From Chthonomonas calidirosea (lineage in GTDB: Bacteria > Armatimonadota > Chthonomonadetes > Chthonomonadales > CAJBBX01): a stretch of 64,000 nucleotides of DNA. The stretch spans positions 1 through 64,000 of the forward strand of contig DYKI01000003.1 in assembly GCA_020722705.1 (NCBI GenBank), given 5' to 3'. Below are positions 46,234 to 55,274 of the stretch, in pieces. Under the pieces are notes generated by a model. That model worked only from the letters and a program-made list of their open reading frames with translations. It did not search any database and was not told the origin of the DNA. The stretch's first letter is position 1. Each line of letters opens with the position of its first letter. Made by a program: the position numbers and the translations under genes.

Positions 46234-46255
46234 ACGCCGTCCATCTCGCTATACT
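46227..46255 (+). promoter_or_regulatory. Sigma70-type promoter TTGACA-N17-TATACT for the RbsB-like gene
   Basis: TTGACA 46227-46232, TATACT 46250-46255. Confidence 0.75.
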
Positions 46256-46338
46256 CCTCGCAGAAGCGGTGCCGCATCCCTTGCGGGGCGGCAACACAAC
46301 GATCGGTCAGGCAGGACCGTTGGGTCGGGAGGGTCTCC

Positions 46339-47295
46339 ATGAAGCGAATCGGTTTGGCGGCTGTTGTCGGGCTCTGTTGTGCCCTCATCGTCGGGTGTGG
46401 CAAGCAGGAAACGAAACCGACGATCGCCGTGATCCCGAAGGGCACCAGCCAGTCGTTCTGGCTTGCGGTCAAAGCCGGTGCCGAGAAGGCGGGGGCTGAG
46501 GGGAACGTTGCCATCCATTGGGAAGGCCCGACCGAGGAGACCGATCTCGACGGTCAGATCCGCGTCGTCCAGAACGCCATCACGAAGAAGGTGAAAGCGA
46601 TCGTTCTGGCCGCTTGCGATGCCAAGAGCCTTGTCCGGTATGTGAAGGAGGCTCAGGCGGCGGGCATTCCGGTGGTCACCATCGATTCCGGCATCAACCC
46701 TGACATCAGCAAGGCGTTCCTGGCGACCGACAACGTTCTTGGGGGCGCTCAGGCTGCCGACACGCTGGCTAGTCTCGTTGGCGAGAAGGGCAAGGTAGGG
46801 CTGCTGCCGTTCATCAAGGGGGCGGGCTCATCGGACGACCGCGAGCGCGGCTTCATTGACGGCTTGAGCAAGTACCCCGATATTGACCTTGGAGACCGAG
46901 TTCTCTATTCGAACAGCGACGTCTCCATTGGCCTTGACAAGACGAAGTCCATGTTGACCTCAACGCCGGACCTTGCCGGGCTTTTTGCCGCGAACCAGGG
47001 CGGGGCGGAGGGCGCGATACAGGCGATCCGCCAAATGGGCAAAGCCGGAAAGGTCAAGCTCGTCTGCTACGACGCGTCAGAGGCCGAGATTCAGGCGCTG
47101 AGAGACGGCGTTGTCCAAGCGCTGATCGTCCAGAACCCGTACCGAATGGGCTATGAGGGCGTCAAGACGGCGCTTCGTGCGGCCAATGGCGAGACGATTG
47201 ACCCCCGTGTGATAGATACGGGCGTGACCGTAGTGACGGCCGAGAACCTCGACACGCCTGAGATACAGAAGCTTCTGGACCCAACGAAGGGGTAG
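46339..47295 (+). CDS. Sugar ABC transporter substrate-binding lipoprotein (RbsB / type 1 PBP)
   Basis: Lipobox ALIVGC, IAVIPKGTSQSFWLAVKAGAEKAG, KAIVLAACDAKSLVRYVKEAQAAGIPVVTIDSGI, LFAANQGGAEGA. Confidence 0.92.
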   Translation: MKRIGLAAVVGLCCALIVGCGKQETKPTIAVIPKGTSQSFWLAVKAGAEKAGAEGNVAIHWEGPTEETDLDGQIRVVQNAITKKVKAIVLAACDAKSLVRYVKEAQAAGIPVVTIDSGINPDISKAFLATDNVLGGAQAADTLASLVGEKGKVGLLPFIKGAGSSDDRERGFIDGLSKYPDIDLGDRVLYSNSDVSIGLDKTKSMLTSTPDLAGLFAANQGGAEGAIQAIRQMGKAGKVKLVCYDASEAEIQALRDGVVQALIVQNPYRMGYEGVKTALRAANGETIDPRVIDTGVTVVTAENLDTPEIQKLLDPTKG

Positions 47296-47331
47296 GGGGG
47301 TCGGCCTGCCGCCTTCAGGCTTCAGGAGGCC

Positions 47332-48426
47332 CTACAGGGCGATCAGATCGCGCTCCGCATCGGTGAGCACTTGGTGTCCGTCATCGGTCACAAGCACGTC
47401 GTCCTCGATGCGGATGCCGCCCCACTCAGGGATGTAAATACCGGGCTCGACGGTGAGCACCATCCCGGGCTTAAGGACGAGGTCGCTGGATGGGGACATG
47501 CCCGGACCGTCGTGGACTTCGAGGCCCACACTATGCCCGAGCCCGTGGCCGAACCGCTCGCCATAGCCTGCTTCGGCAATCCGCCCGCGCGCCAGAGCGT
47601 CCACATCCTTGCCCAGCAATCCGGGCTTCATCGCATCAACGGCCGCACGCTGCGCTGCCTGTACGACGGCGTAGACCGTCTGCTGCATCGCAGACGGAGG
47701 ACCAATGACCACGGTCCTTGTGATATCGGAGCAATAGCCGTTCCAACGGGCGCCGAAGTCGAGCGTGACCAGATCGCCGCGCTCAATGACCCGTGCGGAC
47801 GGCTGGCCGTGCGGCATGGCAGAACGGGGTCCGGAGACCGCGATGCTCGGGAATGCAACTTCGGCGTCGTGGTCTTTACGGATTTGCCATTCGAGCTCCA
47901 GCATCAGGTCCCGCTCGGAGATGCCGGGCGCGAGCCGGTCGCAGACGCTCGCAAAGACTTCATCAACGATGCGGCATGCATGGCGCAGGTGCTCGATCTC
48001 GTCGGCGTCCTTAATGAGCCGTAGGGTGCGAATCAAGCCCGACTCAGGCCGCAGGGTGATTCTGCCCGCCAACCGCGACTCGTAGTCGGCGAAGGCGGCC
48101 ACCGTCATCGTATCGGACTCGATTGCCAGCTCTCCTGACATTGACGCCGTCAGCAGCTCGATCAGGTTTTCACCGGCACTGGATGTCAGATGATTGATCG
48201 GCAGGCCTGGGCATTCTGCGGCTGCCTGAACTGAATAACGGGAGTCTACGGCAAGCCAGGCGTCGTCGGCTGAAACGAGCGCATAGGCGTGCGAGCCCGT
48301 GAAACCCGTTGCCCAGCGTATGTTGGCAATGTCGGTGATCAGGAGCGCATGCAGCCCGCGTTCAGCGAGAGAAGCCCGCAGGCGTTCGATTCGTCGGGCA
48401 GCGAAGCCCGTGCCGGCTTGCGTCAT
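47332..48426 (-). CDS. pepP: M24 family Xaa-Pro peptidase
   Basis: LVTLDFGARWNGYCSDITRTVVIG, RFGHGLGHSVGLEVHDGP, VLTVEPGIYIPEWGGIRIEDDVLV. Confidence 0.92.
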   Translation of the reverse strand: MTQAGTGFAARRIERLRASLAERGLHALLITDIANIRWATGFTGSHAYALVSADDAWLAVDSRYSVQAAAECPGLPINHLTSSAGENLIELLTASMSGELAIESDTMTVAAFADYESRLAGRITLRPESGLIRTLRLIKDADEIEHLRHACRIVDEVFASVCDRLAPGISERDLMLELEWQIRKDHDAEVAFPSIAVSGPRSAMPHGQPSARVIERGDLVTLDFGARWNGYCSDITRTVVIGPPSAMQQTVYAVVQAAQRAAVDAMKPGLLGKDVDALARGRIAEAGYGERFGHGLGHSVGLEVHDGPGMSPSSDLVLKPGMVLTVEPGIYIPEWGGIRIEDDVLVTDDGHQVLTDAERDLIAL

Positions 48427-48869
48427 CGGTGGCTCTCCTCAACGATCTCCTTGATGGCTTCGAGCGCGATCCGGTAACCGCGCGGGCCGAGACCGATGAT
48501 CTGCCCGACACAGACCGGTGCGACCACCGAGTGCCGTCGCCATTCTTCGCGGGCGTGCACATTGCTGACATGTACCTCGATGGCCGGCAGTCGGACCGCG
48601 GCGAGCGCATCGCGAATGGCGTACGAATAGTGCGTGTACGCCCCGGGGTTGATGACAATACCGTCCGCCCACGTCATGGCGTCATGGATTGCGTCTATGA
48701 GCTGCCCTTCGCTGTTCGACTGGATAATGCGGATTTCCATGCCGAGGTCTCGCGCGAACTCCTTGAGCCTGCGATTCAAATCATCGAAAGTCGTCTTGCC
48801 ATACACCTCCGGCTCGCGAGTGCCGAGCAGGTTCAGGTTGGGACCATGGAGGATCAGGCAGCGGATCAT
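48423..48869 (-). CDS. aroQ: Type II 3-dehydroquinate dehydratase
   Basis: LHGPNLNLLGTREPEVYG, QSNSEGQLIDAIHDA, INPGAYTHYSYAIRDAL, EVHVSNVHAREEWRRHSVV. Confidence 0.95.
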   Translation of the reverse strand: MIRCLILHGPNLNLLGTREPEVYGKTTFDDLNRRLKEFARDLGMEIRIIQSNSEGQLIDAIHDAMTWADGIVINPGAYTHYSYAIRDALAAVRLPAIEVHVSNVHAREEWRRHSVVAPVCVGQIIGLGPRGYRIALEAIKEIVEESHR

Positions 48870-49060
48870 TGGCTGACCCGGTCCTGCGTCTCAGGTGCCG
48901 GCATCTCCGCTTCGTCAACGAGCATGATGGGGATGCCGTCGCGGATCGGGTACCGGCGTGCGCAAACGGTGCAGACGATTGCGTCGCCCTCAAGCCTGAC
49001 CGGCGGCCGATCATCGCAAGCGGGGCAGGCCAGAATCTCCAACAGTTTCGCATCAATCAT
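48866..49060 (-). CDS. Trm112 family protein
   Basis: MIDAKLLEILACPACDDRPPVRLEGDAIVCTVCARRYPIRDGIPIML, four cysteines. ATGA overlap with aroQ. Confidence 0.88.
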   Translation of the reverse strand: MIDAKLLEILACPACDDRPPVRLEGDAIVCTVCARRYPIRDGIPIMLVDEAEMPAPETQDRVSQ

Positions 49061-49083
49061 TGTGAGTAACCCTCCTGTCGTGT

Positions 49084-51240
49084 CTATCGTCGTGATGCCG
49101 GTGTCGTGAGCGCCGTTACCCTGCCGTTCATCGAGGCGACATACGTCAAACCGGCAGCTCCAGCCGGACTGGAGAACGAGAAGCCGGGGCGCGGCGAGTA
49201 GCGGGCAATGATCGCGCCGGATTCGGGATCCAGCCATGTCACTCGTCCCTCTACGGATCCGATCGCGATCAAGTCGCCCGTTAGGGATGGCGACGAGTCG
49301 TAGTTATCAGCTCCTGTTTCGGCCTTCCAGATCAGGCGACCGTCTTCAGCATCCATGGCATAGCAGTTTCCGCGGCCGCTTTCGCCGAGGCCCCCCAGAA
49401 AGACGCGTCCCCTGTGGACCAACGGTGACGAGTAGCCGAATGTGTCTGAGCCTGCCGGCGCCCGAACGGCCCATAGCTCTTCGCCATCGGAGAGGCGCAT
49501 GCAATGCAGCAGGCCGTCATTGGTGCAGATGAAAACTCGCCCATTGGAGATCGAGGGTGACGCGATGGCCGGCGAATAGTAGAAGCTCAGCCGGCCCTTG
49601 CCGCCCTGGGTTCGTCCCATCTCGCGTTTCCAGGCCACGGTGCCCGTCGTCGTGCGGATTGCGTAGACGGCGTTGTCCCATCCGCCGAGGACAAACATGC
49701 CATCGGATGCCGCCGCGCGTGACTGGAAGAACGAGCCGGTAGGCACCGACCAGGCGCGCCTGCCTGTTGCCACGCTGACACCATGAATGGCCCCGTTCCC
49801 TCCGACGCACACAATGCCATCGCTGACCGCCGCTGTGGCGAAGATGGGGGCACCCGTGTCGTAACGCCAGCGCAGCCTCCCTGTCCGGCGATCGAGACAG
49901 TAGAGGTGATGGTCCATAGAGCCGATAAAAAGCGCATCACCCTCGATGGTTGGGGACGAGTAGATGCTGCCCGATGTGGCCCGCTTCCATTTCAACCGCC
50001 CCGTCTTGGCGTCCATGGCATAGGCATTGCCATCGAACGAACCGACATATACAGTGGCCGCCATGTTTCCGCCGTTTGCGGGCGACCGGTCATCCGCCAC
50101 AGCCGGTGAGCCTTGTATTGTGCTCTTCGTCAAGTGATCCCACACTTCACGCACCGGTGCATCCGGGCTATCTGTCTGGAATGGTACACGCAACGTTGTC
50201 GTGTCGCCGCTCCCGTCCGCAACGGTCACTTCGAGAACGTGCCATCCGGGCAGAAGGCTGGAGGCGTCAAGCTCGGCCTGAAGCGCACCGCGGGCCGAAG
50301 CAGCCATCGTTCCGCTCAGCGATGATCCGAGTACCGACCACTGCGCCTGGAGCCGACGGTCGTTTGCGCGTGGCTGCGTTTCGAGCCGGAATCGGCGACG
50401 GTCGAGCAGGGGAGACCCTGCATCATCCCACAAGACGCGAAGCTTGGGTGCCGCTGGCCGTGCCAGTCGGATCTCGGCAATCGTACGGCTTGACCATTCG
50501 CCGTTCGTCCTGGTCTGCCGTTTGACCGTCGCCGTGCCCGATCCCACCTCGACCTCATGGTATGATCCCTGGTAGAGTCCTCTGGCCATGAAGCACTCGA
50601 TGCCGTTGACCTTCCAGTGCAGGTCGGCATGCCCGTGTCCGATGAAAGCGGCCACGACATTGTGGGACCTGAGAATCTCCAGCAGTTCGTGGGCATTGTC
50701 AATGTTCGTTCGTTCACGGCCGAACCAGTGGTGCAGGAAGATGAACACGGGTGTGCCCCGCTTCAGCTTGCGCAGGTCGGATGCGAGCCACGTGAGCTGT
50801 GCTCCATCGAAATGTCCCCAGTGCTCAAGGACGACCGTGCTGTCGAGGAGGACGAAGTGGCAGCCCGCGTGGTCGAACGACCTGTAGAGAGGGCCGCAGG
50901 CGCGTTCGAAGGCTTCCTTCCCCAGGGGGGCCCATCGAACGTCGTGGTTACCAGGGACGGCATACATGGGCAAGCGCGAGCCTGTGATGGCCTTCGCATA
51001 GGCTTCAAACTCAGAGGTCCGGCCCAACTCGGTCACATCGCCGGTATTCACGACAAACGCAGGCGCAGGCGAGGCATCCTGTTCGCGTTTCAGCAGCTCG
51101 ATGACCGGATCAACGTTCTTGCCGACGGCGACATGCGTATCAGTGATGTGCAGGAACCTGAACGGCGCCGGTCCTGAATCGGCGCGGCACTGCGCTCCCC
51201 AAGGGATGAGCGCGAGCGCGAGCGCAAGGTGTAGCTTCAT
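49084..51240 (-). CDS. Secreted metallophosphoesterase fused to PQQ-like beta-propeller
   Basis: LHITDTHVAVGKN, NTGDVTELG, VPGNHDVRW, AAFIGHGHADLH, then repeats (YAMDAKTGRLKWKR, YCLDRRTGRLRWRY, YAMDAEDGRLIWKAE). Start at M 51240. Confidence 0.87.
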   Translation of the reverse strand: MKLHLALALALIPWGAQCRADSGPAPFRFLHITDTHVAVGKNVDPVIELLKREQDASPAPAFVVNTGDVTELGRTSEFEAYAKAITGSRLPMYAVPGNHDVRWAPLGKEAFERACGPLYRSFDHAGCHFVLLDSTVVLEHWGHFDGAQLTWLASDLRKLKRGTPVFIFLHHWFGRERTNIDNAHELLEILRSHNVVAAFIGHGHADLHWKVNGIECFMARGLYQGSYHEVEVGSGTATVKRQTRTNGEWSSRTIAEIRLARPAAPKLRVLWDDAGSPLLDRRRFRLETQPRANDRRLQAQWSVLGSSLSGTMAASARGALQAELDASSLLPGWHVLEVTVADGSGDTTTLRVPFQTDSPDAPVREVWDHLTKSTIQGSPAVADDRSPANGGNMAATVYVGSFDGNAYAMDAKTGRLKWKRATSGSIYSSPTIEGDALFIGSMDHHLYCLDRRTGRLRWRYDTGAPIFATAAVSDGIVCVGGNGAIHGVSVATGRRAWSVPTGSFFQSRAAASDGMFVLGGWDNAVYAIRTTTGTVAWKREMGRTQGGKGRLSFYYSPAIASPSISNGRVFICTNDGLLHCMRLSDGEELWAVRAPAGSDTFGYSSPLVHRGRVFLGGLGESGRGNCYAMDAEDGRLIWKAETGADNYDSSPSLTGDLIAIGSVEGRVTWLDPESGAIIARYSPRPGFSFSSPAGAAGLTYVASMNGRVTALTTPASRR

Positions 51241-51474
51241 ATGCCGGACGTAGACCTCCCCCTTCCGTGTCGTCAATACGGTACCCCAACGGTTGAGGAA
51301 CACCGTCGAGAGACCCGCAGGCCGCGTCGGTTCTCTATGGGGGGGCACACTCCCGACTTCGGAAAGCTGTGAAGGAATGCGTTGGACCCGTGCCCAATAA
51401 ACCCATAACAGGGCGAAGTGGAGTGGCAGTAAACTAGTGATCGAGCCAATGGATGTCATAGAGAGGATCCACAC

Positions 51475-54402
51475 GTGGATGCGGCGCTGAGTGTGGTCAT
51501 CCTGGAGGACCGCCGGCAAGACGCTCTGCTGATGGTGGGGGCCCTCGAAGAGCACGGGTACAAGGTCAGGTGGACTCGCGTGGATACGCGAGAGGCCCTT
51601 GCGGAGGCACTGCAGCACGCCCCGGACGTCATTCTTGCCGACTATCAGTTGCCTGGTTTCGACGCCTTGGAGGCGCTCGGCATCTCGAAGGAGCTTTCTC
51701 CGCGCACGCCGTTCATCGTTGTGACCGGTGCGCTGGGTGACGAAGCGGCTGCTGCGTGCATCCGAGCCGGGGCTACGGACTATATCCTGAAGGACCGCCT
51801 GGCTCGGTTGGGCAGCGCAGTCGAAGCTGCCATAGAACAGCGCGGGCTTCGTGACCTTCAGGCAGCGACCCTTGACGCGCTGGCTGCCAGCGAGCGCAGG
51901 TTTCGATCGGTGTTCCTCTACAGTCCCGTCGGTATGGTCGTGCTCTCCTCCGATCTCCAGATACACGATGCAAACCCCGCGTTCTGCGCAACGGTAAGGC
52001 TGGCGCTCGATGAGATTCTGAGAAGGGGCTTTGCCGACCTGGTGGCTCGCGAAGATCGGCTCCGTGTCGAGCACCTGGCCGAGGCACTTACCGAGGGCAG
52101 GCAGAGCACGGAGTCGATTCAGATACGCCTGTCGACCGGTTCCCGCGGGCGCGTATGGGTCCAAACCTCTCTCTCGTCGCTTGCCGTTGATGACGATACG
52201 CCGACCCACATGCTGGCGATCGTCGAGGATATCAACGAACGGGTCCTGGCCGAGGAGACCGCACGGCGCCGTGATGCGATTCTGCAGGCCGTTGGCCGGG
52301 GCGCCGAGCTCTTCCTTGGCGATGGGGCATGGGACGACGTGGTCCATGCGTATCTTGGGCTCATAGGCCGATCAGCCTCGGTTGTCTTCGCGGGCGTCGT
52401 CAAGGGCTGCTCTGACGGTGATGCGGTCCTTGTTCACCGATGGGACGACGATCGGGGCGTCGGAGGTGCAGGGCAAACCGGGATTTCGGACCCGAGCCAT
52501 GCCCGGATGCCTGCGGCGCGACCTGTCTCCAGCGAAGTGATTGAGGAAGCGGCTCGCCGCAGCCGGGAGTGGCGTTTGGCTGATGGTACCGAAACCCTCC
52601 TGCCGTGCCAGGAGCTGCCTGCGCCGCTTACGTTAATCCGGATAGGCGTCCGACAGCAGATTTGGGGCTGCCTTGTCGTGCTGCAATGCCCTGGCGGCCG
52701 TATGTTGGCTCCATCCGAGATCGAGGCCCTCCGTACGGCTGCTGACCTCCTTGGAGACGCCATTCAGGACCGCGAGGCAGCCGAAGAGCTTCGCATCAGC
52801 GAGGAGCGCACCCGCCTGATCGTGGACACCGCTCTGGATGCCGTCATATCGCTCGATGGTTCGGGCACAATCACCGGCTGGAACGCTCAGGCCTACCGCA
52901 CATTCGGATGGACTGCTTCCGAGGCGATTGGGAGGTCCTTCCTCGATCTGGTCGTTCCCGTTGAAGCACGCGACGAGTGGCAGGCGCATGGCGTTGGTCC
53001 GCACCAAGCGGAAGATCATGAGCAAACGGCGGATGTGCGTCAGTCCAGCCGATTCGAGACGGTTGGTCTGAGACGCGACGGACGCGTTTTCCCGGCGGAG
53101 GTTGCGGCTTCGCGGACACTGTTGGATGCGTCCACGATGCTGGGGCTGTTCGTTCGTGACCTGACGGCACAGAAGGATGCCGAGTACGAACTCGGAGAGG
53201 CCCGTCGTCAGGACGAGACCGTTGCCGCACGCATCCAGCAGGCCATGCTGGTAGGCGATCCTCCGATCGAGACGCCTCGACTGTCCATTGCCAGCGAGAC
53301 GTTTCCAGGAGAGGTGGTAGCCGGTGACTTTGTGGCCACGCTGCGTCACGACGAGGACACCATAGATGTGGTCATTGGCGACGTGATGGGCAAGGGCGCC
53401 AACGCGGCATTGTTGGGCGCAATCACAAAGGGCTACGTGTACCAGGCTGCGCGCACGCTGACGCTCCGCCTTTCCGAGTTCCGTAGATTGCCCGAGCCAC
53501 ACGAGGTGGTGGCGGCACTGCATTCGCACATGACGAAGGAACTCCAGCAGCTCGACAGTTTCGTAACGCTGATGTATGCCCGCTTCGATCTGATGGCCAT
53601 GCGATGCACGCTTGTTGACTGCGGCCATACGCGAAGCGTTCACTGGCGGTTTTCGGACGGAAGTTTCGAGCTCGTCCAGGGCGACAATCTGCCGCTCGGC
53701 GTTGCGGACCGTGAGTTTTTCGCACCGCTGAGGGTGCCGTTCAGTCCGGGGGACCTTTTCTTCTTCTACTCCGACGGAGTGATCGAGGCCGAGTCGTCGA
53801 GCGAGGAGCGGTTCGGCGAGGAGCGGCTGATACAGGCGATCGCGTCGTCGCCATCAAGGTCACCCGTGCCGCTGATCGCCCATATCCAGAAGGCTGTTCG
53901 TGATTTTCAGGGCGATCAGCCGCCATCCGACGACATGACCTGCCTTGTTGTCTCTATAGGCCATGCATCGCCTGAGCGCCCTGCATTCCAGCGGACACTT
54001 GAGATACCGGGCACGCTCGATGCGCTGGAGCCGGTTAGAGAGTTCGTCGAAGCGTTCTGCGCTGACATGCCCGGTCCGAAGCTGCACCCGGAGGCGGTGG
54101 ATGCACTCAAGCTGGCCGCCCACGAGGCGACCTGCAATATCATCGGTCACGCTCATCTGGGGCGTCCCGACATGCCGGTGCAGATTCTGGCTGAGGCATA
54201 CGAGGACCGCATTGAGCTGCGCTTATTCGACATAGGCACTGGGTTCGCCCTGGAGGACGTCGAGACCCCGTTGAGCGACGGAACTCAGCCTAGCGGCTAC
54301 GGGATCTTCTTGATGCGGCAGTTGGTGGACGATGTGGACTATCGCCGGGATGAGCTTGGCCGCAACTACGTCTGCTTGGTCAAGAGACGCCGGAGCGTTT
54401 AG
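51475..54402 (+). CDS. Response regulator-PAS-GAF-like-PAS-PP2C(SpoIIE/RsbU)-HATPase multi-domain protein
   Basis: VVILEDRRQDALLM..DVILADYQLPGFDAL receiver, two PAS segments, AARIQQAMLVGD..VVIGDVMGKGANAALL phosphatase, AAHEATCNIIGHAH..DIGTGF..GYGIFLMRQLVDDV ATPase. Confidence 0.88.
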   Translation: MDAALSVVILEDRRQDALLMVGALEEHGYKVRWTRVDTREALAEALQHAPDVILADYQLPGFDALEALGISKELSPRTPFIVVTGALGDEAAAACIRAGATDYILKDRLARLGSAVEAAIEQRGLRDLQAATLDALAASERRFRSVFLYSPVGMVVLSSDLQIHDANPAFCATVRLALDEILRRGFADLVAREDRLRVEHLAEALTEGRQSTESIQIRLSTGSRGRVWVQTSLSSLAVDDDTPTHMLAIVEDINERVLAEETARRRDAILQAVGRGAELFLGDGAWDDVVHAYLGLIGRSASVVFAGVVKGCSDGDAVLVHRWDDDRGVGGAGQTGISDPSHARMPAARPVSSEVIEEAARRSREWRLADGTETLLPCQELPAPLTLIRIGVRQQIWGCLVVLQCPGGRMLAPSEIEALRTAADLLGDAIQDREAAEELRISEERTRLIVDTALDAVISLDGSGTITGWNAQAYRTFGWTASEAIGRSFLDLVVPVEARDEWQAHGVGPHQAEDHEQTADVRQSSRFETVGLRRDGRVFPAEVAASRTLLDASTMLGLFVRDLTAQKDAEYELGEARRQDETVAARIQQAMLVGDPPIETPRLSIASETFPGEVVAGDFVATLRHDEDTIDVVIGDVMGKGANAALLGAITKGYVYQAARTLTLRLSEFRRLPEPHEVVAALHSHMTKELQQLDSFVTLMYARFDLMAMRCTLVDCGHTRSVHWRFSDGSFELVQGDNLPLGVADREFFAPLRVPFSPGDLFFFYSDGVIEAESSSEERFGEERLIQAIASSPSRSPVPLIAHIQKAVRDFQGDQPPSDDMTCLVVSIGHASPERPAFQRTLEIPGTLDALEPVREFVEAFCADMPGPKLHPEAVDALKLAAHEATCNIIGHAHLGRPDMPVQILAEAYEDRIELRLFDIGTGFALEDVETPLSDGTQPSGYGIFLMRQLVDDVDYRRDELGRNYVCLVKRRRSV

Positions 54403-54532
54403 GCCACGGGCTCGGTTGGTGCTGCCGACGGCACGGTCAGACTGCCATTGCGGTTCGAAAATGCCTCGTGTGCGCTGCGTCTACAGGGTTCGGCAGGTGA
54501 AGATGCCTCGCTGTGATGCAACCCGAAGGCGT

Positions 54533-54862
54533 CTAGCGACCGAGCGCCTGGGCTCGGGTGTCGTATATGTCGAACACGCGGTGCATGCGAACCATTTCCA
54601 TCACTGATCGAACCGGCTTCTGCAGCGAGCAGAGCTTGAGCGTGCCGCCGCCCGCGGTCAGACGCCTGAGGCAGGAGAGAAGAGCGCCAAGCCCCGAGCT
54701 GTCCATGAAACGCACCGACGACATGTCCAGCACGGCCTCCTTGGCGTCTGCCAGGACTGGCTCCATTGCACGCTTGAACGTGTTGGCGTTGTTGGCATCC
54801 AGCCGGTCGGCTCTGATCACAACAAGTACCACACCGCCCTCGCGCTCGACTGTGAATTCCAC
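54533..54862 (-). CDS. STAS domain anti-sigma factor antagonist (SpoIIAA/RsbV-like)
   Basis: VLDMSSVRFMDSSGLGALLSCLRRL. GTG start 54862 after GGAGGA. Confidence 0.88.
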   Translation of the reverse strand: MEFTVEREGGVVLVVIRADRLDANNANTFKRAMEPVLADAKEAVLDMSSVRFMDSSGLGALLSCLRRLTAGGGTLKLCSLQKPVRSVMEMVRMHRVFDIYDTRAQALGR

Positions 54863-55139
54863 TGGGCTTCCTCCGACATACACCTAAGCTGTGCCTGCCG
54901 CCATACATGATCGTCGAAGACCCGCACCAAGCCGGTAAAGGGCAGGTTTGCTCACTCGTGTGTATCAGTATAACTCCTCACAGCTCAAATCACAAGCACC
55001 GGAACATGTGGCGCTCGTTCGGTATACTTCCAGTCATACCGCGTTGCGGAGAGCTGCGGAAGTATGAATGGCTATGTCTGCCTACGGGGAGTTCCAACAC
55101 AGACCTGCGTTGCGGTAGGCATACGTGCATGAGATCGAG

Positions 55140-55145
55140 TATAAT
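55140..55145 (+). promoter_or_regulatory. -10 box TATAAT for tRNA-Ala
   Basis: TATAAT 15 nt upstream of the tRNA 5' end. Confidence 0.5.
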
Positions 55146-55159
55146 GGTCGCCGTACCAT

Positions 55160-55233
<74 letters not shown>

Positions 55234-55274
55234 ACACTCCTTTGTTCATCAAGATCGCAACATCCACACGGCTT

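Noticed and set aside
47292-47335. GTAG...GGCCT / AGGCC...CTAC stem between convergent rbsB-like and pepP genes as a bidirectional terminator
   Set aside because: The stem has a large bulge and there is no T-tract on either side. Too weak to call.
51400-51475. Possible riboswitch upstream of the receiver/PP2C gene
   Set aside because: No match to conserved cores I could recognise (c-di-GMP, SAM, TPP). Only a weak TTGGAC-N16-CATAAC promoter-like pattern.
51241-52347. N-terminal extension of the 1087-aa metallophosphoesterase ORF
   Set aside because: The extension is antisense to the receiver/PAS region of the next gene. The signal peptide starts at M 51240.
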